A stretch of 64,000 nucleotides of DNA, taken from Pseudomonas sp. PDNC002 (GTDB taxonomy: Bacteria; Pseudomonadota; Gammaproteobacteria; Pseudomonadales; Pseudomonadaceae). This document shows positions 39,239 through 48,127 of the stretch, piece by piece (position 1 is the stretch's first letter; each line of letters begins with the position of its first letter). The notes under the pieces were generated by a model that did not search any database, was not told where the DNA came from, and saw nothing but the letters and a program-made list of their open reading frames with translations. The translations under genes and the position numbers were made by a program. The stretch covers positions 875,501 through 939,500 of the forward strand of contig NZ_CP070356.1 of NCBI RefSeq assembly GCF_016919445.1, read 5' to 3'.

Positions 39239-41347
39239 ATGCCGAGCATAGACGCCTTCGCCGACCGGCTATCGAGCTATCTGGGCCCGGATCAGGTCAA
39301 CCTGGTTCGCCGCGCCTACTACTACGCCGAGCAGGCCCATGACGGGCAGCGCCGCCGCAGCGGCGAAGCCTACGTCACGCATCCGCTCGCCGTCGCCAAT
39401 ATCCTCGCCGACATGCACATGGACCATCAGAGCCTGATGGCGGCCATGCTGCACGACGTGATCGAGGACACCGGCATCGCCAAGGAAGCGCTCACCGCGC
39501 AGTTCGGCGAGACCGTCTCGGAACTGGTGGACGGGGTCAGCAAGCTGACCCAGATGAACTTCGAGTCCAAGGCCGAGGCGCAAGCCGAGAACTTCCAGAA
39601 GATGGCCATGGCCATGGCGCGCGACATCCGCGTGATCCTGGTCAAGCTGGCCGACCGCCTGCACAACATGCGCACCCTGGAAGTGCTGTCGGGCGAGAAG
39701 CGCCGGCGCATCGCCAAGGAAACCCTGGAAATCTACGCCCCCATCGCCAACCGGCTGGGCATGCACAGCATGCGCGTGGAGTTCGAGGACCTCGGCTTCA
39801 AGGCCATGCACCCGATGCGCTCCGAGCGTATCCGCCAGGCGGTGAAGAAGGCCCGTGGCAACCGCCGCGAGATCGTCGGCAAGATCCAGGAATCGCTGGT
39901 CAACTGCCTCGCCCGCGAGGAGATGGAAGGCCAGGTCCTGGGCCGCGAGAAGCACCTGTTCAGCATCTACAAGAAGATGCGCGGCAAGCGCAAGGCGTTC
40001 ACCGAGATCATGGACGTCTACGCCTTCCGCATCATCGTCGACAAGGTCGACACCTGCTACCGCGTGCTCGGCGCCGTGCACAACCTGTACAAGCCGTTCC
40101 CCGGTCGCTTCAAGGACTACATCGCGATTCCCAAGGCCAACGGCTACCAGTCGTTGCACACCACGCTGTTCGGCATGCACGGCGTGCCCATCGAGATCCA
40201 GATCCGCACCCGCGAGATGGAAGAGATGGCCAACCACGGCATCGCCGCGCACTGGCTGTACAAGTCCAGCGAGGACGAATCGCCCAAGGGCACCCACGCC
40301 CGCGCCCGCCAGTGGGTGAAGGGCATCCTCGAGCTGCAGCAACGCGCCGGCAACTCGCTGGAATTCATCGAGAACGTGAAGATCGACCTGTTCCCGGACG
40401 AGGTCTACGTCTTCACGCCCAAGGGCCGCATCATGGAGCTGCCCAAGGGCTCCACGGCCGTTGACTTCGCCTACGCGGTGCACACCGACGTCGGCAACAG
40501 CTGCATCGCCTGCCGTATCAACCGCCGCCTGGCGCCGCTGTCCGAACCGCTGCAGAGCGGCGCGACGGTGGAAATCGTCACCGCGCCCGGCACCCGGCCG
40601 AATCCGGCCTGGCTCAACTTCGTGGTCACCGGCAAGGCGCGCACGCACATCCGCCACGCGCTCAAGTTGCAGCGCCGCTCCGAGTCGATCAACCTCGGCG
40701 AGCGCCTGCTGAACAAGACCCTGGCTGGCTTCGACAGCCACCTGGAGAAAATCCCGCAGGAGCGCATCCAGGGCGTGCTCGCCGAGTACCGCATGGAAGT
40801 CTTCGAGGACTTGCTGGAAGAAATCGGCCTCGGCAACCGCATGGCCTACGTGGTCGCGCGTCGCCTGCTGTCCAGCGAAGGCGAGGAAGCGCCCAGCGCC
40901 GAAGGGCCGCTGGCGATCCGCGGCACCGAGGGCCTGGTCCTCAGCTACGCCAAGTGCTGCACGCCGATCCCCGGTGACCCGATCGTCGGCCACCTGTCCG
41001 CCGGCAAGGGCATGGTCGTGCACCTGGAGAACTGCCGGAACATCCTCGAAATCCGCCACAACCCGGAAAAATGCATCCAGCTCAGTTGGGCCAAGGATGT
41101 CACCGGCGAATTCAACGTCGAACTGCGTGTCGAACTGGAGCACCAGCGCGGCCTGATCGCCCTGCTGGCGACCAGCGTCAACGCCGCCGACGGCAACATC
41201 GAGAAGATCAGCATGGACGAGCGCGACGGCCGCATCAGCGTGGTCCAGCTCGTCGTCAGCGTGCATGACCGTGTGCACCTGGCCCGCGTCATCAAGAAGC
41301 TGCGCGCGCTCAAGGGCGTGATTCGCATCACCCGCATGCGCAGCTGA
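39239..41347 (+). CDS. spoT: Bifunctional (p)ppGpp synthetase/hydrolase SpoT
   Basis: 702 residues with the full RelA/SpoT layout. The HD hydrolase domain has AAMLHDVIEDTG and VKLADRLHNMRT, so hydrolysis is intact. Then the synthetase domain (FTEIMDVYAFRIIVD, PKANGYQSLHTTLFG), TGS (VYVFTPKGRIMELPKGSTAVD), a conserved-cysteine/ZFD region (LSYAKCCTPIPGDPIVGH) and the C-terminal ACT domain. It balances the alarmone during carbon, fatty acid and phosphate starvation. ATG 39239 follows a GGGGGTTGACCC sequence. The RidA gene follows after 20 bases. Confidence 0.98.
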   Translation: MPSIDAFADRLSSYLGPDQVNLVRRAYYYAEQAHDGQRRRSGEAYVTHPLAVANILADMHMDHQSLMAAMLHDVIEDTGIAKEALTAQFGETVSELVDGVSKLTQMNFESKAEAQAENFQKMAMAMARDIRVILVKLADRLHNMRTLEVLSGEKRRRIAKETLEIYAPIANRLGMHSMRVEFEDLGFKAMHPMRSERIRQAVKKARGNRREIVGKIQESLVNCLAREEMEGQVLGREKHLFSIYKKMRGKRKAFTEIMDVYAFRIIVDKVDTCYRVLGAVHNLYKPFPGRFKDYIAIPKANGYQSLHTTLFGMHGVPIEIQIRTREMEEMANHGIAAHWLYKSSEDESPKGTHARARQWVKGILELQQRAGNSLEFIENVKIDLFPDEVYVFTPKGRIMELPKGSTAVDFAYAVHTDVGNSCIACRINRRLAPLSEPLQSGATVEIVTAPGTRPNPAWLNFVVTGKARTHIRHALKLQRRSESINLGERLLNKTLAGFDSHLEKIPQERIQGVLAEYRMEVFEDLLEEIGLGNRMAYVVARRLLSSEGEEAPSAEGPLAIRGTEGLVLSYAKCCTPIPGDPIVGHLSAGKGMVVHLENCRNILEIRHNPEKCIQLSWAKDVTGEFNVELRVELEHQRGLIALLATSVNAADGNIEKISMDERDGRISVVQLVVSVHDRVHLARVIKKLRALKGVIRITRMRS

Positions 41348-41367
41348 TCCCACCCTAAGGAGTCGAC

Positions 41368-41748
41368 ATGACCAAGACCGTAATCCATACCGACAAAGCC
41401 CCGGCCGCCATCGGTACCTACTCCCAGGCCATCAAGGCCGGCAACACCGTCTATGTCTCCGGTCAGATCCCGCTGGACCCGAAAACCATGGAACTGGTCG
41501 AGGGCTTCGAAGAGCAGACCGTCCAGGTCTTCGAGAACCTGAAAGCCGTGATCGAAGCCTCCGGCGGCTATCTGCACGACGTGGCCAAGCTGAACATCTT
41601 CCTCACCGACCTGTCGCACTTCGCCAAGGTCAACGAGATCATGGGCAAATACTTCACCCAGCCCTACCCGGCCCGCGCCGCCATCGGCGTCGCTGCCCTG
41701 CCGAAAGGCGCCCAGGTCGAGATGGACGCCATCGTCGTCCTGGAATAA
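41368..41748 (+). CDS. ridA: 2-iminobutanoate/2-iminopropanoate deaminase RidA
   Basis: 126 residues, canonical archetypal Rid[21 protein letters not shown], the catalytic arginine in [20 protein letters not shown]. It destroys 2-aminoacrylate and other enamines made by PLP enzymes such as threonine dehydratase. It follows spoT closely, an arrangement conserved in many proteobacteria. AAGGAGTCGAC precedes the ATG. A paralogue of lower similarity lies in the dad operon (11795). Confidence 0.97.
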   Translation: MTKTVIHTDKAPAAIGTYSQAIKAGNTVYVSGQIPLDPKTMELVEGFEEQTVQVFENLKAVIEASGGYLHDVAKLNIFLTDLSHFAKVNEIMGKYFTQPYPARAAIGVAALPKGAQVEMDAIVVLE

Positions 41749-41764
41749 GCGTCACGAAACACCT

Positions 41765-41791
41765 ACGGGGCCCCAGCGGCCCCGTTCCTTT
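41765..41791 (+). terminator. Possible weak terminator after ridA
   Basis: ACGGGGCC-CCAGC-GGCCCCGT is an 8-bp perfect stem followed by TCCTTTG. The T-run is short, so termination may be partial. Confidence 0.5.
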
Positions 41792-41808
41792 GTCCGCAAG
41801 GAGCAAAC

Positions 41809-42543
41809 ATGCGTCGCGCCCTGATCCTGAGCGCCCTGCTCGGCCTGCTCGCCGGCTGTGCCGGCACCCCGTCCGACCCTTCCGGTGTCTGGGTCAACCA
41901 GGCCGCCATCGACGCCGCCGGCAAGGGCGGAAAATTGCGCGAGGCGCTGCTGGGCTACGGTCCGAATCTGGAATGGAAGATCGACACCAAGACGCAGCAG
42001 GCCACCTTCAGCAACGGCTTCGAGCTGGGTGAAGGCCAACTGACCCAGACCGATCCCAAGCACTACCGCGTCGACTTCTACGGCAGCAACCAGGAAGCCC
42101 TGGAGCTGGATGGCAAGGAGCTGGTGCAGGTCGGCAGCGACAACTGGCCCGAGCAGCGCTTCCTTCGCCCCAAGGAGCAGCCTGCCGCACAGGGCCCGGC
42201 CGGCAGTACGTTCGAGAATGCTCTCTATGCGGCTTATCTCAACGGTACCTGGATCATCGAGGAAGGCGAAGGCAAGGGCGGCAAGGTCAAGTTCCAGCCC
42301 AATGGCAGTCTCGAAGGCATGCCCGGCTTCGACCGCTATGCGCTGTGCCTGGCCGGCGACTGCGCGGCCATGAGCGGCGACAACGACAGCATCTGGCTGC
42401 AACAGGGCCAGCAAGGCCGCGAGTACCTGTTCGAACGCGATGGCGACAAGCTGGAGCTGTTCGAGGCGGTGAACCGCGCCCAGGCCGACGAGATGCCCAG
42501 CTACGCGCCGGGCAACAAGGTCTGGACCCTGGAGCGCGACTGA
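41809..42543 (+). CDS. Conserved lipoprotein of unknown function
   Basis: 244 residues. The start MRRALILSALLGLLAGCAGT is a lipoprotein signal with Cys17; the following Gly-Thr and not Asp suggests outer-membrane sorting. The mature part appears as two related beta-rich halves (GVWVNQAAID...KHYRVDFYGSN and NGTWIIEEGEGKGGKVKFQ), each ending with tryptophan or aromatic-rich strands. I do not recognise a named domain. CGCAAGGAGCAAAC precedes the ATG. It follows ridA by 60 bases and may be co-transcribed if the hairpin between them is leaky. Confidence 0.85.
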   Translation: MRRALILSALLGLLAGCAGTPSDPSGVWVNQAAIDAAGKGGKLREALLGYGPNLEWKIDTKTQQATFSNGFELGEGQLTQTDPKHYRVDFYGSNQEALELDGKELVQVGSDNWPEQRFLRPKEQPAAQGPAGSTFENALYAAYLNGTWIIEEGEGKGGKVKFQPNGSLEGMPGFDRYALCLAGDCAAMSGDNDSIWLQQGQQGREYLFERDGDKLELFEAVNRAQADEMPSYAPGNKVWTLERD

Positions 42544-42576
42544 TCCACGCGAGCGGGCAGGCTCGATTGGAAAAAA

Positions 42577-43200
42577 TCAGCGCAACCCGCTCCACAGCAG
42601 CCAGCCACCCAGCGCCAGCAGCAGCCCTCCGCATATCCTGTCCAGCGCCGTCACCCGGCGCTTGAGCCAGCCACGCCAGCGCGGACGATCCAGCAAGCGG
42701 ACCAGCAACAGGTCCCACAGCAACACCACCGCGCCCATCCACAACACGCAGACGCCCAGCGCCCACGCTGGCAGCTGGAACTGGCCGAGCACACCAAACA
42801 GGCCGGTGTAGAAGATCGGCAACTTGGGGTTCAGGCTGCTGGCCAGCAACCCCTCGCGCATTCCCCGCAGAAATCCTCCAGACCGCGGCTGGCCCAGCGC
42901 CGTGGGAATTTCCAACTCGCGCCGCGCCAGCAATGCCTGCGCACCGAGCCAGACGAAATACCCCCCGCCCAGCAGTTGCACGACGCGCAACCCATGGCTC
43001 GCCACCTCCGGCAGCAGGCCGAGGACGAACAACACCAGCAGCATGCTAGCCAGATTCGCCAGGGCGATGCCGGCGGCACAGCCGTCCGCATGGCGCCGCC
43101 CGCGCAACAAGGCGGCACGGATCAGCAGGAAGAAATCCGGCCCCGGCGACAGCAGAGCGGCGAAGTGAGTGCTGGCGACCAGCGCGAAGGCGGCAAACAT
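42577..43200 (-). CDS. LysE/RhtB family amino acid exporter
   Basis: 207 residues with about six membrane helices, matching the LysE family. The motif LLSPGPDFFLLIRAALLRGR after helix 1 is diagnostic, and FLRGMREGLLASSLNPKLPIFY is the conserved middle loop. It exports an amino acid or related metabolite. Directly upstream on the same strand is an AraC-family regulator gene, which may control it. Substrate unknown. Confidence 0.92.
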   Translation of the reverse strand: MFAAFALVASTHFAALLSPGPDFFLLIRAALLRGRRHADGCAAGIALANLASMLLVLFVLGLLPEVASHGLRVVQLLGGGYFVWLGAQALLARRELEIPTALGQPRSGGFLRGMREGLLASSLNPKLPIFYTGLFGVLGQFQLPAWALGVCVLWMGAVVLLWDLLLVRLLDRPRWRGWLKRRVTALDRICGGLLLALGGWLLWSGLR

Positions 43201-43266
43201 GGCGATCTCCCGAATGCGATGTCGCGCAGTCTGGAGAGGCCGGCCGGCGCCAGTCTTGGAAGAAAG

Positions 43267-44067
43267 TCAGGTGCGCGTGGCGCGCAGGAAGTGACCGGGA
43301 GTGACGCCGGTAAAGCGGCGGAAGGTGCCGGAAAAATGCGCCTGGTCGTAGAAGCCCAGCGAAAGCGCGACGTCCAGCGGCTTCTCACCGGCCACCAGCA
43401 GGCGCTTGGCCTCGCGGATACGCCGTTGCAGCAGATAGGTATGCGGCGGCACGCCGTAGGCGGTGCGGAAAGCTTCGATCAGATGACGCGGATGGCGCTG
43501 CAACAGCGCGGCAAGCTCTTCGAGGCTGACCGCCTCGCGGTAATGCGCCTCCAGGTAGTCGCGCAGCTTCGCCGTCACGCTGCCGTCGCGTGAGGCCGCC
43601 GCATTCGGCCGCATCCCGCCGTGACGGACGAACACCAGCTCCAGCAGCGCCAGCAACTCGCTCTCCAGCCCCAGCGCATCGTTGCGTTCGAACTCGCTTG
43701 CCACACGCCGCAGCGCCTCCGCGACTTGCCCGTCGTCATGCGGATTGAGCGCCTGGAAACCACGCGGCAACTGCTTGCGCCCCAGCAACGGCAGCAGGCG
43801 CGACTCCTCGATGTAGAGCATGCGGTAGACCAGCCGCTCCGACTCGGCGTTGCCGGTGTGCGGCTCCTCCGGGTTCATCAGCGACAGGGTGCCCGCGGGC
43901 AGCACGTGATGTGCGCCCCGACACTGGTAGCCACCAGCACCGTGGAGGATGGCGCCGATGGCGAAGGCATCGTGGCTATGACGGCCGAACGGCTGGCCGG
44001 AGAAGTCCGCATGGAACAACTCCACCCCCGGCAACCAGGGGCGCGCCAGCAGCCGGTTGGCGTCCAT
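43267..44067 (-). CDS. AraC family transcriptional regulator
   Basis: 266 residues: N-terminal cupin-like sensing domain (HSHDAFAIGAILHGAGGYQCRG and HHVLPAGTLSLMNPEEPHTG) and two C-terminal helix-turn-helix motifs (about 175-262; SLEELAALLQRHPRHLIEAF and SLGFYDQAHFSGTFRRFTG). The start codon overlaps the stop of the upstream SDR gene by one base (TGATG), a sign of co-translation. Likely regulates the LysE exporter gene 66 bases downstream; the ligand is unknown. Confidence 0.92.
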   Translation of the reverse strand: MDANRLLARPWLPGVELFHADFSGQPFGRHSHDAFAIGAILHGAGGYQCRGAHHVLPAGTLSLMNPEEPHTGNAESERLVYRMLYIEESRLLPLLGRKQLPRGFQALNPHDDGQVAEALRRVASEFERNDALGLESELLALLELVFVRHGGMRPNAAASRDGSVTAKLRDYLEAHYREAVSLEELAALLQRHPRHLIEAFRTAYGVPPHTYLLQRRIREAKRLLVAGEKPLDVALSLGFYDQAHFSGTFRRFTGVTPGHFLRATRT

Positions 44068-44936
44068 CAGTCCTGCTTGCCCGCCAGAATCGCCGCGTAG
44101 CCTTCGCGGAAGCTCGGGTAACGCGGTTCCCAGCCCAGCGCGCGGGCGCGGGCGTTGCTGCAGCGCTTGCTGCCGGCGCGGCGCACGGTCTGCTCGTCGG
44201 CCCAGTGGGTCACGCCAAGGTGCTCACGCAGCCAGGCGACCACGTCGTGCAACGCGGCGGGATCGTTGTCGACGCCCAGGTAGCAGTCTTCCAGCGCAAC
44301 ACCGTTGCGATCGGCTTCCAGCAGATGCGCCAGCAGGCCCGCGCAATCCTCTGCATGAATGCGGTTGGCGTACAGCGGCGGTTCGCTGGCCACTCGGTAG
44401 CCGTCGCGCACCTGCTTGAGCAGCCACTCGCGGCCCGGGCCGTAGATGCCGGTGAGGCGCACGACGCTGGCGGGAATGCCGCTCTGTAGCGCCACCTGCT
44501 CGGCTTCGAGCATCACGCTGCCGGAATAGCTTTCAGCCTCGGCCGGGGACGTCTCATCGATCCACTCACCATCGCGCTGGGCGTACACGCCGCTGCTGGA
44601 AACGAACAGCAGGCGCTTGGGCGTCTGCCCGCGCTGTTTGAGCCAACCGAGGGTGTTGCGCAGGCCTTCGACGTAGGCGGCGCGGTAGCCGGCCTCGTCA
44701 TGCTGGGTCGCGGCGGCGCAGTACACCAGGTAGTCCAGGTTGCCCACCGGCCAGGTATCGGGGCATTCGAGCTGGGCCAGATCGCCAGCCACCGGCAGCA
44801 CTTCCAGCGGCAGCGCGGCGACATTGCGGCGCAGGCCATGGACACGCCAGTCGCGCGCGGCCAGTTGGCGCCCCAGGCGGCTGCCGACATCGCCGCAACC
44901 GACGATCATCAGGCTCGGGAAGGTGCTCTTGCTCAT
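44067..44936 (-). CDS. NAD(P)-dependent epimerase/dehydratase-like protein (extended SDR, YeeZ-type)
   Basis: 289 residues. The N-terminal Rossmann motif is MIVGCGDVGSRLGRQLAA, with SSGVYAQRDGEWIDE marking the serine/tyrosine region and VRLTGIYGPGREWLLKQVRDG the substrate part. This resembles the YeeZ subgroup of extended SDR proteins whose reaction is unknown. It is the first of three genes on the minus strand (SDR, AraC, LysE). Divergent from oxyR with about 95 bases between starts. Confidence 0.85.
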   Translation of the reverse strand: MSKSTFPSLMIVGCGDVGSRLGRQLAARDWRVHGLRRNVAALPLEVLPVAGDLAQLECPDTWPVGNLDYLVYCAAATQHDEAGYRAAYVEGLRNTLGWLKQRGQTPKRLLFVSSSGVYAQRDGEWIDETSPAEAESYSGSVMLEAEQVALQSGIPASVVRLTGIYGPGREWLLKQVRDGYRVASEPPLYANRIHAEDCAGLLAHLLEADRNGVALEDCYLGVDNDPAALHDVVAWLREHLGVTHWADEQTVRRAGSKRCSNARARALGWEPRYPSFREGYAAILAGKQD

Positions 44937-45031
44937 GCTTGGCTCCGCGAATCAAAGCTCGGCAGTTTAGCGCGGTTGGTTCGCGGCGGTGCAGCCGCTA
45001 TGCTTGGGCCACCTCAACGGATTTAGTCGCC

Positions 45032-45964
45032 ATGACCCTGACCGAACTGCGCTACATCGTCACGCTTGCCCAGGAGCAACACTTCGGCCGCGCCGCGGAG
45101 CGCTGCCACGTCAGCCAGCCGACGCTGTCGGTGGGCGTGAAGAAGCTGGAAGACGAGCTCGGCGTGCTGATCTTCGAGCGCAGCAAGAGCGCTGTCCGCT
45201 TGACCCCGGTCGGCGAAGGCATCGTGGCGCAGGCGCAGAAGGTGCTGGAGCAAGCCCAGGGCATCCGCGAACTGGCCCAGGCCGGCAAGAACCAGCTGAC
45301 CTCGCCGCTCAAGGTCGGCGCCATCTACACCATCGGCCCGTACCTGTTCCCGCACCTGATTCCGCAGCTGCACCGGGTCGCCCCGCAGATGCCGTTGTAC
45401 ATCGAGGAAAACTTCACTCACATCCTGCGCGACAAGCTGCGCACCGGCGAACTGGACGCGATCATCATCGCCCTGCCGTTCCACGAAGCCGACGTGCTGA
45501 CCCTGCAGTTGTTCGACGAGCCCTTCTACGTGCTGATGCCGGCAGACCACGCCTGGACCGCGAAGAAGACCATCGACCCGGAGCTGCTCAACGACAAGAG
45601 CCTGCTGCTGCTCGGCGAAGGCCACTGCTTCCGCGACCAGGTGCTCGAAGCCTGCCCGACTACCCACAAGGGCAGCGAGAACAAGCACACCACGGTGGAA
45701 TCCAGTTCGCTGGAAACCATCCGCCACATGGTCGCTTCCGGCCTGGGCGTATCGGTGCTGCCCTTCTCCGCCGTGGACAGCCACCACTACGCGCCGGGCG
45801 TGCTGGAAGTGCGCCCGTTCAGCGCGCCGGTACCCTTCCGCACCGTCGCCATCGCCTGGCGCGCCAGCTTCCCGCGACCGCGCGCCATCGAAGTGCTGGC
45901 CGACTCGATCCGCCTGTGCTCGGTCGCCAAGCCGACCGTCAAGGGTGAAGCCGAGCCGGCATGA
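45032..45964 (+). CDS. oxyR: Hydrogen peroxide-sensing LysR regulator OxyR
   Basis: 310 residues: LysR helix-turn-helix near residues 16-40 (EQHFGRAAERCHVSQPTLSV) and the OxyR effector domain with the two redox cysteines in GEGHCFRDQVLEACPTT (about 199 and 208), which form the activating disulfide. Activates katA/B, ahp and related genes under peroxide stress. ATG at 45032 matches the family start TLTELRYIVTLAQEQHFG. The stop overlaps the recG start by ATGA (4 bases), so the genes are co-translated, as in PAO1. Confidence 0.97.
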   Translation: MTLTELRYIVTLAQEQHFGRAAERCHVSQPTLSVGVKKLEDELGVLIFERSKSAVRLTPVGEGIVAQAQKVLEQAQGIRELAQAGKNQLTSPLKVGAIYTIGPYLFPHLIPQLHRVAPQMPLYIEENFTHILRDKLRTGELDAIIIALPFHEADVLTLQLFDEPFYVLMPADHAWTAKKTIDPELLNDKSLLLLGEGHCFRDQVLEACPTTHKGSENKHTTVESSSLETIRHMVASGLGVSVLPFSAVDSHHYAPGVLEVRPFSAPVPFRTVAIAWRASFPRPRAIEVLADSIRLCSVAKPTVKGEAEPA

Positions 45965-48036
45965 CCGATCTGTCGAATGTCCCGGTCACCGCGCTCAAGG
46001 GCGTGGGCGCCGCGCTGGAAGAAAAGCTGGCAAAGGTCGGCCTGGAGAATCTCCAGGACATCCTCTTCCACCTGCCGCTGCGCTACCAGGACCGCACCCG
46101 CATCACCCCCATCGGCGCGCTGCGCCCGGGGCAGGATGCAGTGGTCGAAGGCGTGGTCTCCGGCGCCGACGTGGTGATGGGCAAGCGCCGCAGCTTGCTG
46201 GTTCGCCTGCAGGACGGCACCGGCGTGCTAAGCCTGCGCTTCTACCACTTCAGCCAGGCGCAGAAGGAAAACCTCAAGCGCGGCACGCACCTGCGCTGCT
46301 ACGGTGAGGCGCGCCCCGGCGCTTCTGGCCTGGAGATCTACCACCCCGAATACCGCTCGCTCACCGACGCCGCCGCGGCGCCGGTGGAGCAGACGCTCAC
46401 GCCGATCTACCCGACCACCGAAGGCCTTACCCAGCAGCGTCTGCGCCAGCTCAGCGAGCAGACCCTGGCGCGCCTCGGCCCGTCGAGCCTGCCGGACTGG
46501 CTGCCGGCGGAACTGGCCCGCGACTACCGCCTGGGCCCGCTGGACGAAGCCATCCGCTACCTGCACCGGCCGCCGCCGGATGCCGACCTGGAAGAGCTCG
46601 CCGAAGGCCGTCACTGGGCGCAGCATCGTCTCGCCTTCGAAGAACTGCTGACCCACCAGTTGTCGCTGCAGCGCCTGCGCGAAAGCGTACGCTCCCAGGC
46701 CGCGCCGCAGCTACCGCCGGCCAAACGCCTGCCGGCGCTGTACCTGAAGAACCTCGGCTTCAAGCCCACCGGCGCACAGCAGCGGGTCGGCGCGGAGATC
46801 GCCTACGACCTTGCCCAGCCCGAGCCGATGCTGCGCCTGGTCCAGGGCGACGTGGGCGCCGGCAAGACCGTGGTCGCCGCCCTCGCCGCCCTGCAAGCAC
46901 TGGAAGCCGGCTACCAGGTGGCACTGATGGCGCCGACCGAAATCCTCGCCGAGCAGCATTTCGTCAACTTCACCAAGTGGCTGCAGCCGCTGGGTATCGA
47001 GGTCGCGTGGCTGGCCGGCAAGCTCAAGGGCAAGGCCCGCGCCAGCGCGCTGGAGCAGATCGCCGGCGGTGTGCCGATGATCGTCGGCACTCACGCGCTG
47101 TTCCAGGACGAAGTGAAGTTCAAGCGCCTGGCCCTGGTGATCATCGACGAGCAGCACCGCTTCGGCGTGCAGCAACGCCTTGCCCTGCGCCAGAAAGGCG
47201 TGGACGGCCGGCTCTGCCCGCACCAGCTGATCATGACCGCCACGCCCATCCCCCGGACCCTGGCGATGAGCGCCTACGCCGACCTGGACACCTCGATCCT
47301 CGACGAACTTCCGCCCGGCCGCACGCCGGTGAACACCGTGCTGGTGGCCGACAGCCGCCGTATCGAAGTGATCGAGCGCGTGCGCGCCGCCTGCGCCGAA
47401 GGCCGCCAGGCCTATTGGGTCTGCACGCTGATCGAAGAATCCGAAGAACTCACCTGCCAAGCCGCTGAGACGACCTACGAGGAACTCTCCTCAGCACTGG
47501 GCGAGCTGCGCGTGGGCCTGATCCACGGGCGCATGAAGCCGGCGGACAAGGCCGTGGTCATGGAAGCCTTCAAGGAAGGCATGCTGCAATTGCTGGTGGC
47601 AACCACCGTGATCGAAGTCGGCGTGGACGTGCCCAACTCCAGCCTGATGATCATCGAGAATCCGGAACGCCTGGGCCTGGCGCAGTTGCACCAGCTGCGC
47701 GGCCGCGTCGGCCGGGGCAGCGCCGCGAGCCACTGCGTGCTGCTGTATCACCCGCCGCTGTCGCAGATTGGCCGCGAGCGCCTGGGCATCATGCGTGAGA
47801 CCTGCGATGGCTTCGTCATCGCCGAGAAGGACCTGGAGCTGCGCGGTCCAGGCGAAATGCTCGGCACCCGCCAGACCGGCCTGCTGCAATTCAAGGTCGC
47901 CGACCTGATGCGCGACGCGGACCTGTTGCCGGCGGTACGCGACGCCGCCCAGGCGCTGCTGGCGCATTGGCCGCAATCTGTGAGCCCGTTGCTGGCACGT
48001 TGGCTACGCCACGGCCAACAATACGGGCAAGTGTGA
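45961..48036 (+). CDS. recG: ATP-dependent DNA helicase RecG
   Basis: 691 residues: N-terminal wedge (OB-fold, about 1-160, with LPLRYQDRTRI), then two superfamily 2 helicase domains. Walker A GDVGAGKTVVA, DEQH box IIDEQHRFGV, TATPIPRTLAM, and the RecG TRG motif region HQLRGRVGRGSAAS. It remodels stalled replication forks and branched DNA. Start overlaps the end of oxyR. Confidence 0.98.
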   Translation: MTDLSNVPVTALKGVGAALEEKLAKVGLENLQDILFHLPLRYQDRTRITPIGALRPGQDAVVEGVVSGADVVMGKRRSLLVRLQDGTGVLSLRFYHFSQAQKENLKRGTHLRCYGEARPGASGLEIYHPEYRSLTDAAAAPVEQTLTPIYPTTEGLTQQRLRQLSEQTLARLGPSSLPDWLPAELARDYRLGPLDEAIRYLHRPPPDADLEELAEGRHWAQHRLAFEELLTHQLSLQRLRESVRSQAAPQLPPAKRLPALYLKNLGFKPTGAQQRVGAEIAYDLAQPEPMLRLVQGDVGAGKTVVAALAALQALEAGYQVALMAPTEILAEQHFVNFTKWLQPLGIEVAWLAGKLKGKARASALEQIAGGVPMIVGTHALFQDEVKFKRLALVIIDEQHRFGVQQRLALRQKGVDGRLCPHQLIMTATPIPRTLAMSAYADLDTSILDELPPGRTPVNTVLVADSRRIEVIERVRAACAEGRQAYWVCTLIEESEELTCQAAETTYEELSSALGELRVGLIHGRMKPADKAVVMEAFKEGMLQLLVATTVIEVGVDVPNSSLMIIENPERLGLAQLHQLRGRVGRGSAASHCVLLYHPPLSQIGRERLGIMRETCDGFVIAEKDLELRGPGEMLGTRQTGLLQFKVADLMRDADLLPAVRDAAQALLAHWPQSVSPLLARWLRHGQQYGQV

Positions 48037-48127
48037 TCTACTTCACTCTCGCCGGTCAGTTGATCGCTCGGTCTTGTTGACCGCGTGGTTATACTCCGAC
48101 CCAGCCGTTGATAACCGGATCACATTC

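Noticed and set aside
39269-41353. 694-codon minus-strand open frame antisense to spoT
   Set aside because: Shadow of spoT, which contains all expected domains on the plus strand.
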